A stretch of DNA of 8,136 nucleotides from Aquimarina sp. GTDB taxonomy: Bacteria; Bacteroidota; Bacteroidia; Flavobacteriales; Flavobacteriaceae. The stretch lies in assembly GCA_020628975.1 (NCBI GenBank), contig JAHDEF010000047.1, forward strand, positions 2,284-10,419. Reading direction: 5' to 3'. The position numbers and the translations under genes are program-made. The notes beneath the pieces were generated by a model that saw only the letters and a list, made by a program, of their open reading frames with translations, was not told the origin of the DNA and ran no database searches. Shown here piece after piece: positions 1 to 6,563 of the stretch (its first letter is position 1; each line of letters starts with the position of its first letter).

Positions 1-20
1 ATTATCTGAACACCAACTTA

Positions 21-719
21 ATGAATCATAAAACAGATTTTACAAAAATCATTTCGGGAATTATTGACTATTTAGGAGTTTCTAGAAATGATTTTGCGAG
101 AACACTAGGATACTCTCGATCGCAATCTATATACGATATTGCTAGCGGCAAGTCTAGGCCAAGTTTTGATTTTTTTGAGCGCTTTTTTAAATCAGAATAC
201 GCAAGCATTTTCAACCCAAGTTGGATGTTTACTGGTGAGGGTGAAATGTTAAAAGAAGCGTATCTAACAGAGGATGATGTGATACATCATATTCAAGAAG
301 ATGAAGCAAATTACTGCAACGGCATTCCTTTAATAGATGAAACCAATATTTCTTTTTTCTTAGAGAATATAGATAATACTTCTGTGAAAAAAGTACTTCA
401 ATTATTTGAGAGACCTTATGTGAAAAATAATAACACTATTATTTTTGAACTTAGCGATGATTCGTTGTTACCAGATATTGAAAAAGGAAATTACGCTTTG
501 GCAATTGAACATTGTTTACGTTCATTTAATCCTTTATTGATTAAAAATGCCAAATATGCTATTGTTTTAGAAGACGAAATTCTATTTGGTGAATTAAAAA
601 ACGATACTGACGACGAATATTATTTATTTTGGAATCATTTATATCCCAACCCGCAGCAACTTCACAAATCATTAGTCAAAAAGCTTTGGCTTATAAAAAT
701 GGCTTTAATTAATCTATAA
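21..719 (+). CDS. HTH (XRE-type) regulator with degenerate S24/LexA-like C-terminal domain
   Basis: This 232-residue protein is probably a cytoplasmic DNA-binding repressor. Residues about 6-70 form an HTH domain of the kind common in Bacteroidetes (FARTLGYSRSQSIYDIASGKSRP), ending in the family-typical NPSWMFTGEGEMLK at 65-78. After a linker rich in acidic residues, residues about 137-225 resemble the S24 peptidase fold of LexA and phage CI. The segment DDSLLPDIEKGN (146-157) lines up with the usual GDSMxPxxxxGD, so the nucleophile Ser148 is present. The strand that should carry the catalytic Lys (normally VKR) reads LFGELKN (188-194), so the Lys looks lost and self-cleavage is unlikely. The first ATG lies 20 bases from the window edge, so the promoter is not visible. 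The gene is co-oriented with cimA, 169 bases upstream of it. I infer a regulator but cannot name its target; regulation of the neighbouring genes is possible and unproven. Confidence 0.85.
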   Translation: MNHKTDFTKIISGIIDYLGVSRNDFARTLGYSRSQSIYDIASGKSRPSFDFFERFFKSEYASIFNPSWMFTGEGEMLKEAYLTEDDVIHHIQEDEANYCNGIPLIDETNISFFLENIDNTSVKKVLQLFERPYVKNNNTIIFELSDDSLLPDIEKGNYALAIEHCLRSFNPLLIKNAKYAIVLEDEILFGELKNDTDDEYYLFWNHLYPNPQQLHKSLVKKLWLIKMALINL

Positions 720-730
720 GATTAATTAAA
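704..730. repeat. Perfect 11-bp inverted repeat across the regulator's stop codon
   Basis: The arms TTTAATTAATC (704-714) and GATTAATTAAA (720-730) are exact reverse complements separated by TATAA, which contains most of the stop codon. The stem has only one G-C pair and no T-tract follows, so it would be a weak terminator; a protein-binding dyad is an alternative. The 10-mer TAAGATTAAT at 717-726, which includes most of the right arm, recurs at 734-743. Confidence 0.55.
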
Positions 731-743
731 TTCTAAGATTAAT
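717..743. repeat. Direct repeat TAAGATTAAT, two copies
   Basis: TAAGATTAAT occurs at 717-726 and again at 734-743, giving a 17-base period, which is less than two helical turns. The first copy overlaps the right arm of the inverted repeat at 704-730. In such AT-rich sequence chance is a real possibility; a set of half-sites for a DNA-binding protein is the other reading. Confidence 0.4.
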
Positions 744-826
744 ATAAAAAAAGTTGTAGAGAAATAAGCATATTTTCACTCTCAATTTTAGTATTTCTAG
801 GTTAGAAAAAAGTCACTTGCAGAGCA

Positions 827-858
827 TTTGCTAGGTGATTTTCGATTACCTAAATTTG
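827..858 (+). promoter_or_regulatory. Bacteroidetes-type promoter of cimA
   Basis: TTTG at 827-830 and TAAATTTG at 851-858 are separated by 20 bases. They match the Bacteroidetes primary sigma-factor consensus TTTG / TAnnTTTG at an accepted spacing. Transcription should begin near 865, giving a 5' leader of about 24 bases before the cimA ATG at 889. No ATG and no leucine-rich leader peptide lies between 720 and 888, so peptide-based attenuation is not supported. Confidence 0.65.
832..852. promoter_or_regulatory. Dyad between the cimA promoter boxes, candidate operator
   Basis: Left arm TAGGTGAT (832-839) and right arm ATTACCTA (845-852) form an interrupted palindrome around TTTCG, matching at 7 of 8 positions per arm, with a G-T pair at the mismatch. 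It fills the spacer and touches the first two bases of the -7 box, where a bound repressor would block RNA polymerase. Since it lies upstream of the predicted start of transcription, it should act as DNA rather than RNA. The binding protein is unknown; the adjacent HTH regulator is one candidate. Confidence 0.4.
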
Positions 859-888
859 TTGACTTTAACAGATTCCTAAAAAAGCAGC

Positions 889-2415
889 ATGAGCTCAAAA
901 TATATAGAAATTATGGATACCACCCTTAGGGATGGAGAACAAACCTCAGGTGTATCCTTTTCAGCCTCTGAAAAATTCACTTTAGCTAAATTACTGCTTA
1001 CAGAACTTAAGGTTGATCGTATTGAAATTGCTTCAGCACGTGTTTCTAAGGGAGAGTTTGATGCCGTAAAGCAAATTACTAGTTGGGCAACAGAAAATGG
1101 ATATATAGACCAAGTTGAGGTATTGTGTTTTGTTGATAAAGGAATTTCTTTAGAATGGATGCAAGATGCGGGGGCAAAGGTTCAAAACCTACTAACCAAA
1201 GGTTCTTTAAATCATTTAACACATCAATTGCGAAAAACACCCGAACAGCATTTTGATGAAATTGCAGCAACCATAAAATTAGCCTCCGAAAAAGGAATAA
1301 CAACAAATGTTTATTTAGAAGACTGGAGTAACGGAATGCGTAATTCGAAAGACTATGTATTTCAATACTTAACATTTTTAGCTCAGCAACCCATTAAAAG
1401 AGTATTGTTGCCAGATACCTTAGGGGTGCTGACTTACAATGAAACCTTTGATTACATAAAAGAACTGGTCGAAAAATTTCCCAACTTACATTTCGACTTT
1501 CATGCACACAATGATTATGATCTTTCCATAGCTAATGTAATGGAAGCCTTAAAAGCGGGTGCTCACGGATTGCATTTGACGTTAAGTGGAATGGGAGAGC
1601 GTGCGGGTAACGCACCGACTGCTAGTGCTATTGCTGTAATAAAAGATTTTTTACCAGAATTTAAAACTGGGGTAGAAGAAAAGGCTTTATACAAAATCAG
1701 TCGATTAGCAGAAAACTTTTCTGGATTTAGAATTCCTGTAAATAAACCAGTAGTGGGGGCAAATGTATTTACACAAACGGCTGGTATTCATGCTGATGGA
1801 GACAACAAGAAAAATCTATATTTCAATGATTTAATGCCCGAACGTTTTGGTAGAAAACGAAAATATGCATTAGGGAAAACATCTGGTAAGGCAAATATTG
1901 AAAAGAATTTAGAAGAATTGGGTATACCATTAACTTCTGAAGAAATTAAAAAAATTACCAAGCGTGTCATTGAATTAGGAGACAAAAAAGAGGTGTTGAC
2001 CAAAGACGACCTACCTTATATAATCTCAGATGTTTTAGACAATAATCACAACGAAAGAAAGGTGATTGTAGAATCGTATGTGCTTACACATGCTAAAGGT
2101 TTAAAGCCCTCTACAACTGTTTCTGTAAATTTCAATGGTGAATTAATAGAAGAACATGCTCAAGGCGATGGGCAATTTGACGCCTTTATCAATGCGCTGA
2201 AAAAAATTTATAAGCAAAAGCAAAAGTCGTTTCCCGAATTGGTTGATTATTCTGTACGCATACCCCCAGGAAGTCATTCTGATGCTTTATGTGAAACGAT
2301 CATAACTTGGAAAGACGATACTCGAGAATTTGTTACCAGAGGGCTTGATAGCGATCAAACCGTATCTGCAATTAAAGCGACAGAAAAGATGCTGAATGTA
2401 ATTGAACTTGGGTAA
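889..2415 (+). CDS. cimA: (R)-citramalate synthase, Leptospira type (2-isopropylmalate synthase family)
   Basis: This cytoplasmic enzyme of 508 residues condenses acetyl-CoA with a 2-oxo acid, most likely pyruvate, giving (R)-citramalate, the first step of the threonine-independent route to 2-oxobutyrate and isoleucine. The HMGL-like TIM barrel (about 1-260) has DTTLRDGEQ at 10-18, HAHND at 205-209 and GERAGN at 236-241; D15, H205, H207 and N241 are the expected metal ligands. A linker holds GIHADGD (299-305), and the LeuA-type regulatory domain covers about 388-508. Compared from memory with the Leptospira enzyme, near-identical blocks include RIEIASARVSKGE (44-56), NVYLEDWSNG (140-149) and PERFGRKR (317-324). 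The pyruvate-selecting residues (Leu81, Leu104 and Tyr144 there) are kept as L79, L102 and Y142. Length agrees with that enzyme (about 516) and exceeds the roughly 390-residue short LeuA. The start is the first ATG behind a good promoter. leuB follows after 64 bases. Databases may call this 2-isopropylmalate synthase, and that activity cannot be excluded. Confidence 0.85.
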   Translation: MSSKYIEIMDTTLRDGEQTSGVSFSASEKFTLAKLLLTELKVDRIEIASARVSKGEFDAVKQITSWATENGYIDQVEVLCFVDKGISLEWMQDAGAKVQNLLTKGSLNHLTHQLRKTPEQHFDEIAATIKLASEKGITTNVYLEDWSNGMRNSKDYVFQYLTFLAQQPIKRVLLPDTLGVLTYNETFDYIKELVEKFPNLHFDFHAHNDYDLSIANVMEALKAGAHGLHLTLSGMGERAGNAPTASAIAVIKDFLPEFKTGVEEKALYKISRLAENFSGFRIPVNKPVVGANVFTQTAGIHADGDNKKNLYFNDLMPERFGRKRKYALGKTSGKANIEKNLEELGIPLTSEEIKKITKRVIELGDKKEVLTKDDLPYIISDVLDNNHNERKVIVESYVLTHAKGLKPSTTVSVNFNGELIEEHAQGDGQFDAFINALKKIYKQKQKSFPELVDYSVRIPPGSHSDALCETIITWKDDTREFVTRGLDSDQTVSAIKATEKMLNVIELG

Positions 2416-2422
2416 TGATGCC

Positions 2423-2452
2423 TGTTTAAAAGATTTCTAAATAGTATATTTG
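2423..2452 (+). promoter_or_regulatory. Putative internal promoter of leuB
   Basis: TATATTTG at 2445-2452 is a perfect TAnnTTTG box. Upstream, TGTTT at 2423-2427 is an imperfect -33 element separated from it by 17 bases. The predicted transcript would start near 2459 and reach the leuB ATG after about 20 bases. leuB could therefore be transcribed independently of, as well as together with, cimA. Confidence 0.55.
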
Positions 2453-2479
2453 CATTTCGAATAAAGAAAAATAAATCAA

Positions 2480-3538
2480 ATGAATTTTAATATTGCCCTA
2501 CTTGCAGGTGATGGTATCGGTCCTGAAGTGATCGACCAAGCTGTAAAGGTTTGTGATGCTGTTGCAGCAAAATTTAGTCATAATATCAACTGGACACCTG
2601 CGTTGACAGGTGCAGCAGCTATTGATGCTGTTGGTGAGCCTTATCCTGACGAAACACACGATATTTGTGTTGCTGCCGATGCAGTACTTTTCGGAGCAAT
2701 CGGCCACCCAAGGTTTGATAACGACCCTTCTGCAAAAGTGCGTCCTGAGCAGGGTTTATTAAAAATGAGAAAAAAATTAGGCTTATTTGCCAATGTGCGT
2801 CCAACTTTTACTTTTCCATCATTAATCGATAAATCACCTTTAAAAGAAGAGCGTATCAAAGGAACTGACTTAGTTTTTTTAAGAGAGCTTACGGGAGGAA
2901 TTTATTTTGGAGAAAAAGGTCGTAAAGATGGTGGTGATACCGCTTTTGACAACTGCGTGTACACTAAAGCAGAGGTTACTCGTTTGGCTAAGAAAGGATT
3001 TGAATTAGCAATGACGCGTTCAAAAAAATTATGTTGTGTTGATAAAGCTAACGTTTTAGAAACATCAAGGCTTTGGAGAGAAACAGTTCAAGGTTTAGAA
3101 AAAGATTATCCTGAAGTTGAGGTTTCATACGAATTTGTTGATGCTGTAGCGATGCGATTGGTACAATGGCCAAATAGTTACGATGTATTAATTACAGAAA
3201 ATTTATTTGGAGATATTTTAACGGATGAAGCTTCTGTAATTTCAGGATCTATGGGATTAATGCCATCGGCTTCTGTAGGAGAAAAAACATCATTATACGA
3301 GCCAATTCACGGGTCTTATCCACAAGCTGCAGGAAAAGATATAGCTAACCCATTAGCAACAGTGCTTTCAGCAGCTATGATGTTTGAAGATGCATTTGGA
3401 TTAAAAGAAGAAGCAGAAGCTATTCGTAACGTAGTAAATAAATCTTTAGCTGAAGGAATAGTTACAGAAGATTTAGCTGCGGGTGCAAAAGCTTACAAAA
3501 CAAGTGAAGTAGGTGATTGGCTAGCGGCTAATATTTAA
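2480..3538 (+). CDS. leuB: 3-isopropylmalate dehydrogenase LeuB
   Basis: This cytoplasmic enzyme (352 residues, normal for the family) oxidises and decarboxylates 3-isopropylmalate to 4-methyl-2-oxopentanoate in leucine synthesis. In the citramalate route the same enzyme is known to oxidise erythro-3-methylmalate to 2-oxobutyrate. The N-terminal LLAGDGIGPEV (7-17) starts the isocitrate/isopropylmalate dehydrogenase fold. Substrate residues are visible in the arginine-containing stretch around 97-107, RELTGGIYFG (135-144) and K189 of VDKANVLET (187-195). Acidic metal ligands are D221, D245 and D249 (NLFGDILTDEAS). EPIHGSYPQAAGKDIANP (274-291) is the dinucleotide-binding loop; its Gln282 stands where the Thermus enzyme has the NAD-selecting Asp. 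The protein is probably a homodimer. The gene lies 64 bases after cimA, has a likely promoter of its own and is closed by a strong terminator. Confidence 0.97.
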   Translation: MNFNIALLAGDGIGPEVIDQAVKVCDAVAAKFSHNINWTPALTGAAAIDAVGEPYPDETHDICVAADAVLFGAIGHPRFDNDPSAKVRPEQGLLKMRKKLGLFANVRPTFTFPSLIDKSPLKEERIKGTDLVFLRELTGGIYFGEKGRKDGGDTAFDNCVYTKAEVTRLAKKGFELAMTRSKKLCCVDKANVLETSRLWRETVQGLEKDYPEVEVSYEFVDAVAMRLVQWPNSYDVLITENLFGDILTDEASVISGSMGLMPSASVGEKTSLYEPIHGSYPQAAGKDIANPLATVLSAAMMFEDAFGLKEEAEAIRNVVNKSLAEGIVTEDLAAGAKAYKTSEVGDWLAANI

Positions 3539-3566
3539 AAACTTATTTCCTTTTTTATAAATTTAC

Positions 3567-3604
3567 AGCTACTTCTAGTTATTTAGAAGTAGCTTTTTTA
3601 TTTT
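3567..3604 (+). terminator. Intrinsic terminator after leuB
   Basis: AGCTACTTCTA (3567-3577) and TAGAAGTAGCT (3584-3594) form a perfect 11-bp stem with a six-base loop, followed directly by a T-rich tract, TTTTTTATTTT, ending at 3604. The structure sits 28 bases after the leuB stop and ends five bases before the next ATG. The other strand has no T-tract after the stem, so it should terminate only rightward transcription. Confidence 0.92.
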
Positions 3605-3609
3605 AAGAT

Positions 3610-4176
3610 ATGCGTTATTTACAACTCTTTTTTTTGACGGCTTTTCTTGCTGCATGTACTTCAGAAAAAAAAACAGAGCAGCTTAGTCCTAAAAAAAGTA
3701 ATGAATTTCCGTTAACAAATGTGAAAGTGATTTCACCAAGAATAAAGATCAATGAGATTTTATCTGATGAAACGGAAAGTTTACTAGAAACCAATACTAG
3801 TTTACATGATTTAACACTTCAGCTAAAAAAAATAAATACTACAAGTGTTCATGATTTGTCAAATGAAATAGAAACGGTTCTCGAAAATTGTGATGAATTT
3901 GTAAAAACGTTACCTAGCGATTTGAACAATAAAAGTGTCTTAAGTCGTATCGATGCGATTAAAAATTTTGCTAAGGCAGTAGCTTTCGAAACCAAAAAGG
4001 GATACAGCGATACTACAAAATTAGATACTTATTGTCGTAAAATTATATTGAATTACAATTCACTTATTGTGCAATTAAACGATAGTAAAAACCAACTACC
4101 TGATGCAGTTAAAAAGTCATTAAAAGAAACTCTAAAAATTAAGAAAGACAGTGTAGTAGGTGAACCATTGTTTTAA
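3610..4176 (+). CDS. Small lipoprotein of unknown function
   Basis: I do not recognise this 188-residue protein. It begins with a type II signal peptide: MRYLQLFFLTAF, then lipobox LAAC (13-16), so Cys16 should be lipidated and the rest exported. The mature start TSEKKTEQ is polar and charged, and in Bacteroidetes a charged stretch beside the lipid Cys can direct lipoproteins to the outer surface; this is only suggestive here. The remainder is hydrophilic and Lys/Glu/Asp/Ser-rich. From about residue 50 it looks mostly helical, with heptad-like stretches such as LHDLTLQLKKIN (65-76), so a helical bundle is plausible. Two further cysteines occur (C93, C142). The ATG lies 16 bases after the leuB terminator stem and I see no convincing separate promoter. 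The stop overlaps the stop of the convergent TonB-dependent receptor. Confidence 0.8.
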   Translation: MRYLQLFFLTAFLAACTSEKKTEQLSPKKSNEFPLTNVKVISPRIKINEILSDETESLLETNTSLHDLTLQLKKINTTSVHDLSNEIETVLENCDEFVKTLPSDLNNKSVLSRIDAIKNFAKAVAFETKKGYSDTTKLDTYCRKIILNYNSLIVQLNDSKNQLPDAVKKSLKETLKIKKDSVVGEPLF

Positions 4177-6563
4177 AACTTCATTTGTAGGGCAGTGATT
4201 ACATTGAATCCAGGAGCACTTACCCCTGAAGAATAGGTGCGATACCGTTGATTTGTAATGTTTTCAAAATTCAATGAAAGCTTAAGGTCTTTTGTAAGAA
4301 TGATTTGACTGTTAATGTTAATAGTGTACCAGCTAGGCGAAAAGGTCAATCCATTTTTGTCTTTGGGAAAAATGGCTGTTTTACGTTGCTCTCTTGGATT
4401 AATTTCAGCATTTTCCAATGATTGGCTAAAATTGATATAGGGATTAATTTCAAAACGGTTTTTCTGGTAGCGCAGTCCTAAATTCCCAAAATTAGGAGTA
4501 ACGTGTCTTACAGGTATTTTCTCTCTATTAGCTAATTTTTCTTCCCCCTGAATATAATGGTAGTTAAAATTTGCTGACAAGGATTTAGTAAGCTTTAAAT
4601 AGGCATCTAAATCAACACCATAAATACGCTGACTATTACTATTTTGAATAGAAGTTACTTCGCTATCGACCCCCTGAAAATTGACATTATTGAGCCCATT
4701 GAAACTAAATGAATTTCTACTTAAAGCATTATCAAGAAAAGTAAAGTAAGGCGATATCGTAAATTGTAACTTTGAAGTATTGTAAATAAAATTCGACTCT
4801 ACACTATAGGCTGTTTCGGGTTTCAAATTTGGGTTAGGAACAACTAATGCACCCGGTTCAGATGATTGAAAAATCTTACCAATATCATCAATATTTGGTG
4901 CTCTGAAAGCCGTACTTAAAAATGTAGTGGTTCTCCATTTATTTGATATTTTATAAAGCCATCCTATATTACCGTTTACTGCAGCATTGGCAATATTTAT
5001 TTCATCAAAAGGAAATGTAAAAACAGGATCGTCAAACTTTGCATTGGTAGTTATGTAATTATAGCGAAAGCCAGCACTTAATTTATTTTTTGAATTTATA
5101 TTGAAATTAGAACTCGTGTAAATAGCAAATGAATTCCAACTAGAACCATTAGGATACCTAAGCGAAACGTCATTTAAAAAACTATTAGTGTCAATATTCA
5201 ATCGGTTAGCGCTACTACTCACCAAATTATGAACGATTTCTATACCATAGTTTAATGAAAGCTTATCAAATTTTTTAATTGCATCAATATTAAAATTATA
5301 AGCAGCTACTTTTTCAGTGTTATTGATGCGATAAATAGTATTTAATCGTCTTTGATTTCGGCTTTCTTGAAAAAATTGGTATGCAATGGAAGTGTTAATC
5401 TTATCAAATAATAAATGTTGTTTTTGATAACTACTTTTTAAGTTTAAAAACAGCCACTTTTGTGGGCCGTAAAACCATTCTGCAAATTTGAAAGCGCCTA
5501 GTTCATCTACTTCTTGTAACCTATCATAACGGTCATAATTACTAGTTTCAGTATAAATACCAGTAAAATTTAATTGATGATTTTTAGTAGCTTCAAAACT
5601 AATTTTTTGAAATAAATTATATTGTTGATATCCCGTGTTTACTTGTTCACGAGGATTTTTATTTACAACTGTTTCGTCCTTTCCGTTTTTTCTTACAACG
5701 AAAGCTTTTCTCAAAAATTCATCAGGTCCGTGCTTTCCCTGAGTTAAATTTCCGAATCGTGAATAAGATAAACTGCTAACAGATTTCCATTTATTTTTCC
5801 CTAGTGCATACTGAACGTGCGAGGTGCTTTCTCTATTGGCAGAAGAAAAGCGTTGTACCAACTTTCCTGCTTTTTCTAAAGTATTTTTTTTAGTGTTTAA
5901 TGTGTTGAAATTAATAACACCACCAATGGCGTCACTTCCATAAACAACGCTACCTGCTCCGTGAATTATTTCCGCTTGCGAAATAATAAAAGGGTCAACG
6001 GATATTATGTTTTGAACATTTCCACTCCTAAATATGGCATTGTTCATTCTTACACCATCAACACTCAATAGAATACGATTGGTAGATAAGCCTCGAATAA
6101 TTGGGCTACCGCCACCTAACTGACTTTTCTGTACAAAAATATTACTCCCTTTGTTAATGGCATCAGCTGCAGTTTGTGGTTGAGCAGCAAAAATATCAGC
6201 AGCACTAAGCAGGCTTGTTTTTTTCGGAATATCAATTCTTTTCTCTTTCCATTTAGAGTGGGAAACTACCACTTCATCTAAATTATTTTTTTTAGGTTGA
6301 AGAAATATGGTGTTTGAGAGGATTTTCAATAACTTTCTCGTAAAAATAATTTCTTCATAACCTTCAGCAATACCAATAAATTGATTGTTTTTAGGGTAAT
6401 TTGAAATAGATATAACTCCGTTTTTAGCGGAAAGTGTAATGTTTTTTGAAGGAATATAAACGTTAATATTTTCTATAGAAACCCCAGTTATAGCGTCAGC
6501 AAAATCTACGTTTTGAGAAAAACAGCATTGAGCAATCAGTAGAAAAAAAAGTAAGCGTTTCAT
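4173..6563 (-). CDS. TonB-dependent outer-membrane receptor, heme/hemoglobin-receptor-like family
   Basis: This 796-residue protein is an outer-membrane beta-barrel importer powered by TonB. It has a signal peptide (MKRLLFFLLIAQCCFSQ, 1-17, likely cut before N18) and a short, diverged carboxypeptidase-regulatory-like domain (about 18-90). A TonB-box-like NLDEVVV (94-100) comes before the plug (about 110-220), which contains QLGGGSPIIRGLSTNRILL (148-166), DGVRMNNAIFRSG (169-181) and VYGSDAIGGVINF (207-219). The barrel fills the rest and ends in the aromatic F796 expected for outer-membrane insertion. The plug and the pair FRAP (553-556) and NPNL (577-580) are typical of heme/hemoglobin/transferrin receptors. 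No histidine lies between FRAP and NPNL, where bacterial heme receptors keep a ligand, so heme as substrate is not established; a siderophore, metal complex or peptide is possible. It is the last gene of the porZ-recO operon, its start overlapping the recO stop by one base. Confidence 0.93.
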   Translation of the reverse strand: MKRLLFFLLIAQCCFSQNVDFADAITGVSIENINVYIPSKNITLSAKNGVISISNYPKNNQFIGIAEGYEEIIFTRKLLKILSNTIFLQPKKNNLDEVVVSHSKWKEKRIDIPKKTSLLSAADIFAAQPQTAADAINKGSNIFVQKSQLGGGSPIIRGLSTNRILLSVDGVRMNNAIFRSGNVQNIISVDPFIISQAEIIHGAGSVVYGSDAIGGVINFNTLNTKKNTLEKAGKLVQRFSSANRESTSHVQYALGKNKWKSVSSLSYSRFGNLTQGKHGPDEFLRKAFVVRKNGKDETVVNKNPREQVNTGYQQYNLFQKISFEATKNHQLNFTGIYTETSNYDRYDRLQEVDELGAFKFAEWFYGPQKWLFLNLKSSYQKQHLLFDKINTSIAYQFFQESRNQRRLNTIYRINNTEKVAAYNFNIDAIKKFDKLSLNYGIEIVHNLVSSSANRLNIDTNSFLNDVSLRYPNGSSWNSFAIYTSSNFNINSKNKLSAGFRYNYITTNAKFDDPVFTFPFDEINIANAAVNGNIGWLYKISNKWRTTTFLSTAFRAPNIDDIGKIFQSSEPGALVVPNPNLKPETAYSVESNFIYNTSKLQFTISPYFTFLDNALSRNSFSFNGLNNVNFQGVDSEVTSIQNSNSQRIYGVDLDAYLKLTKSLSANFNYHYIQGEEKLANREKIPVRHVTPNFGNLGLRYQKNRFEINPYINFSQSLENAEINPREQRKTAIFPKDKNGLTFSPSWYTININSQIILTKDLKLSLNFENITNQRYRTYSSGVSAPGFNVITALQMKF

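Noticed and set aside
720..888. Leader peptide or attenuator upstream of cimA
   Set aside because: No ATG occurs in the interval, there is no run of Leu or Ile codons, and the dyad lies upstream of the predicted transcription start, so it would not be in the mRNA.
1079..2003. Antisense open frames of 98 and 71 codons (1079-1375 and 1788-2003, minus strand)
   Set aside because: They lie entirely opposite conserved cimA coding sequence, show no recognisable domain and have no promoter-like sequence.
2595..2612. CACCTG / CAGGTG inverted repeat in leuB
   Set aside because: It is a 6-bp stem in coding sequence with no T-tract and no promoter nearby, and is expected by chance.
2498..2859. Three overlapping antisense open frames opposite leuB
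   Set aside because: They are alternative frames of strongly conserved leuB sequence and overlap one another; no protein family is recognisable.
6513..6563. Receptor as a lipoprotein (CC at residues 13-14)
   Set aside because: The residues before the cysteines (LIAQ) do not fit a lipobox, since Gln stands at -1, and the FSQ end fits a normal signal peptidase I site of Flavobacteriaceae.
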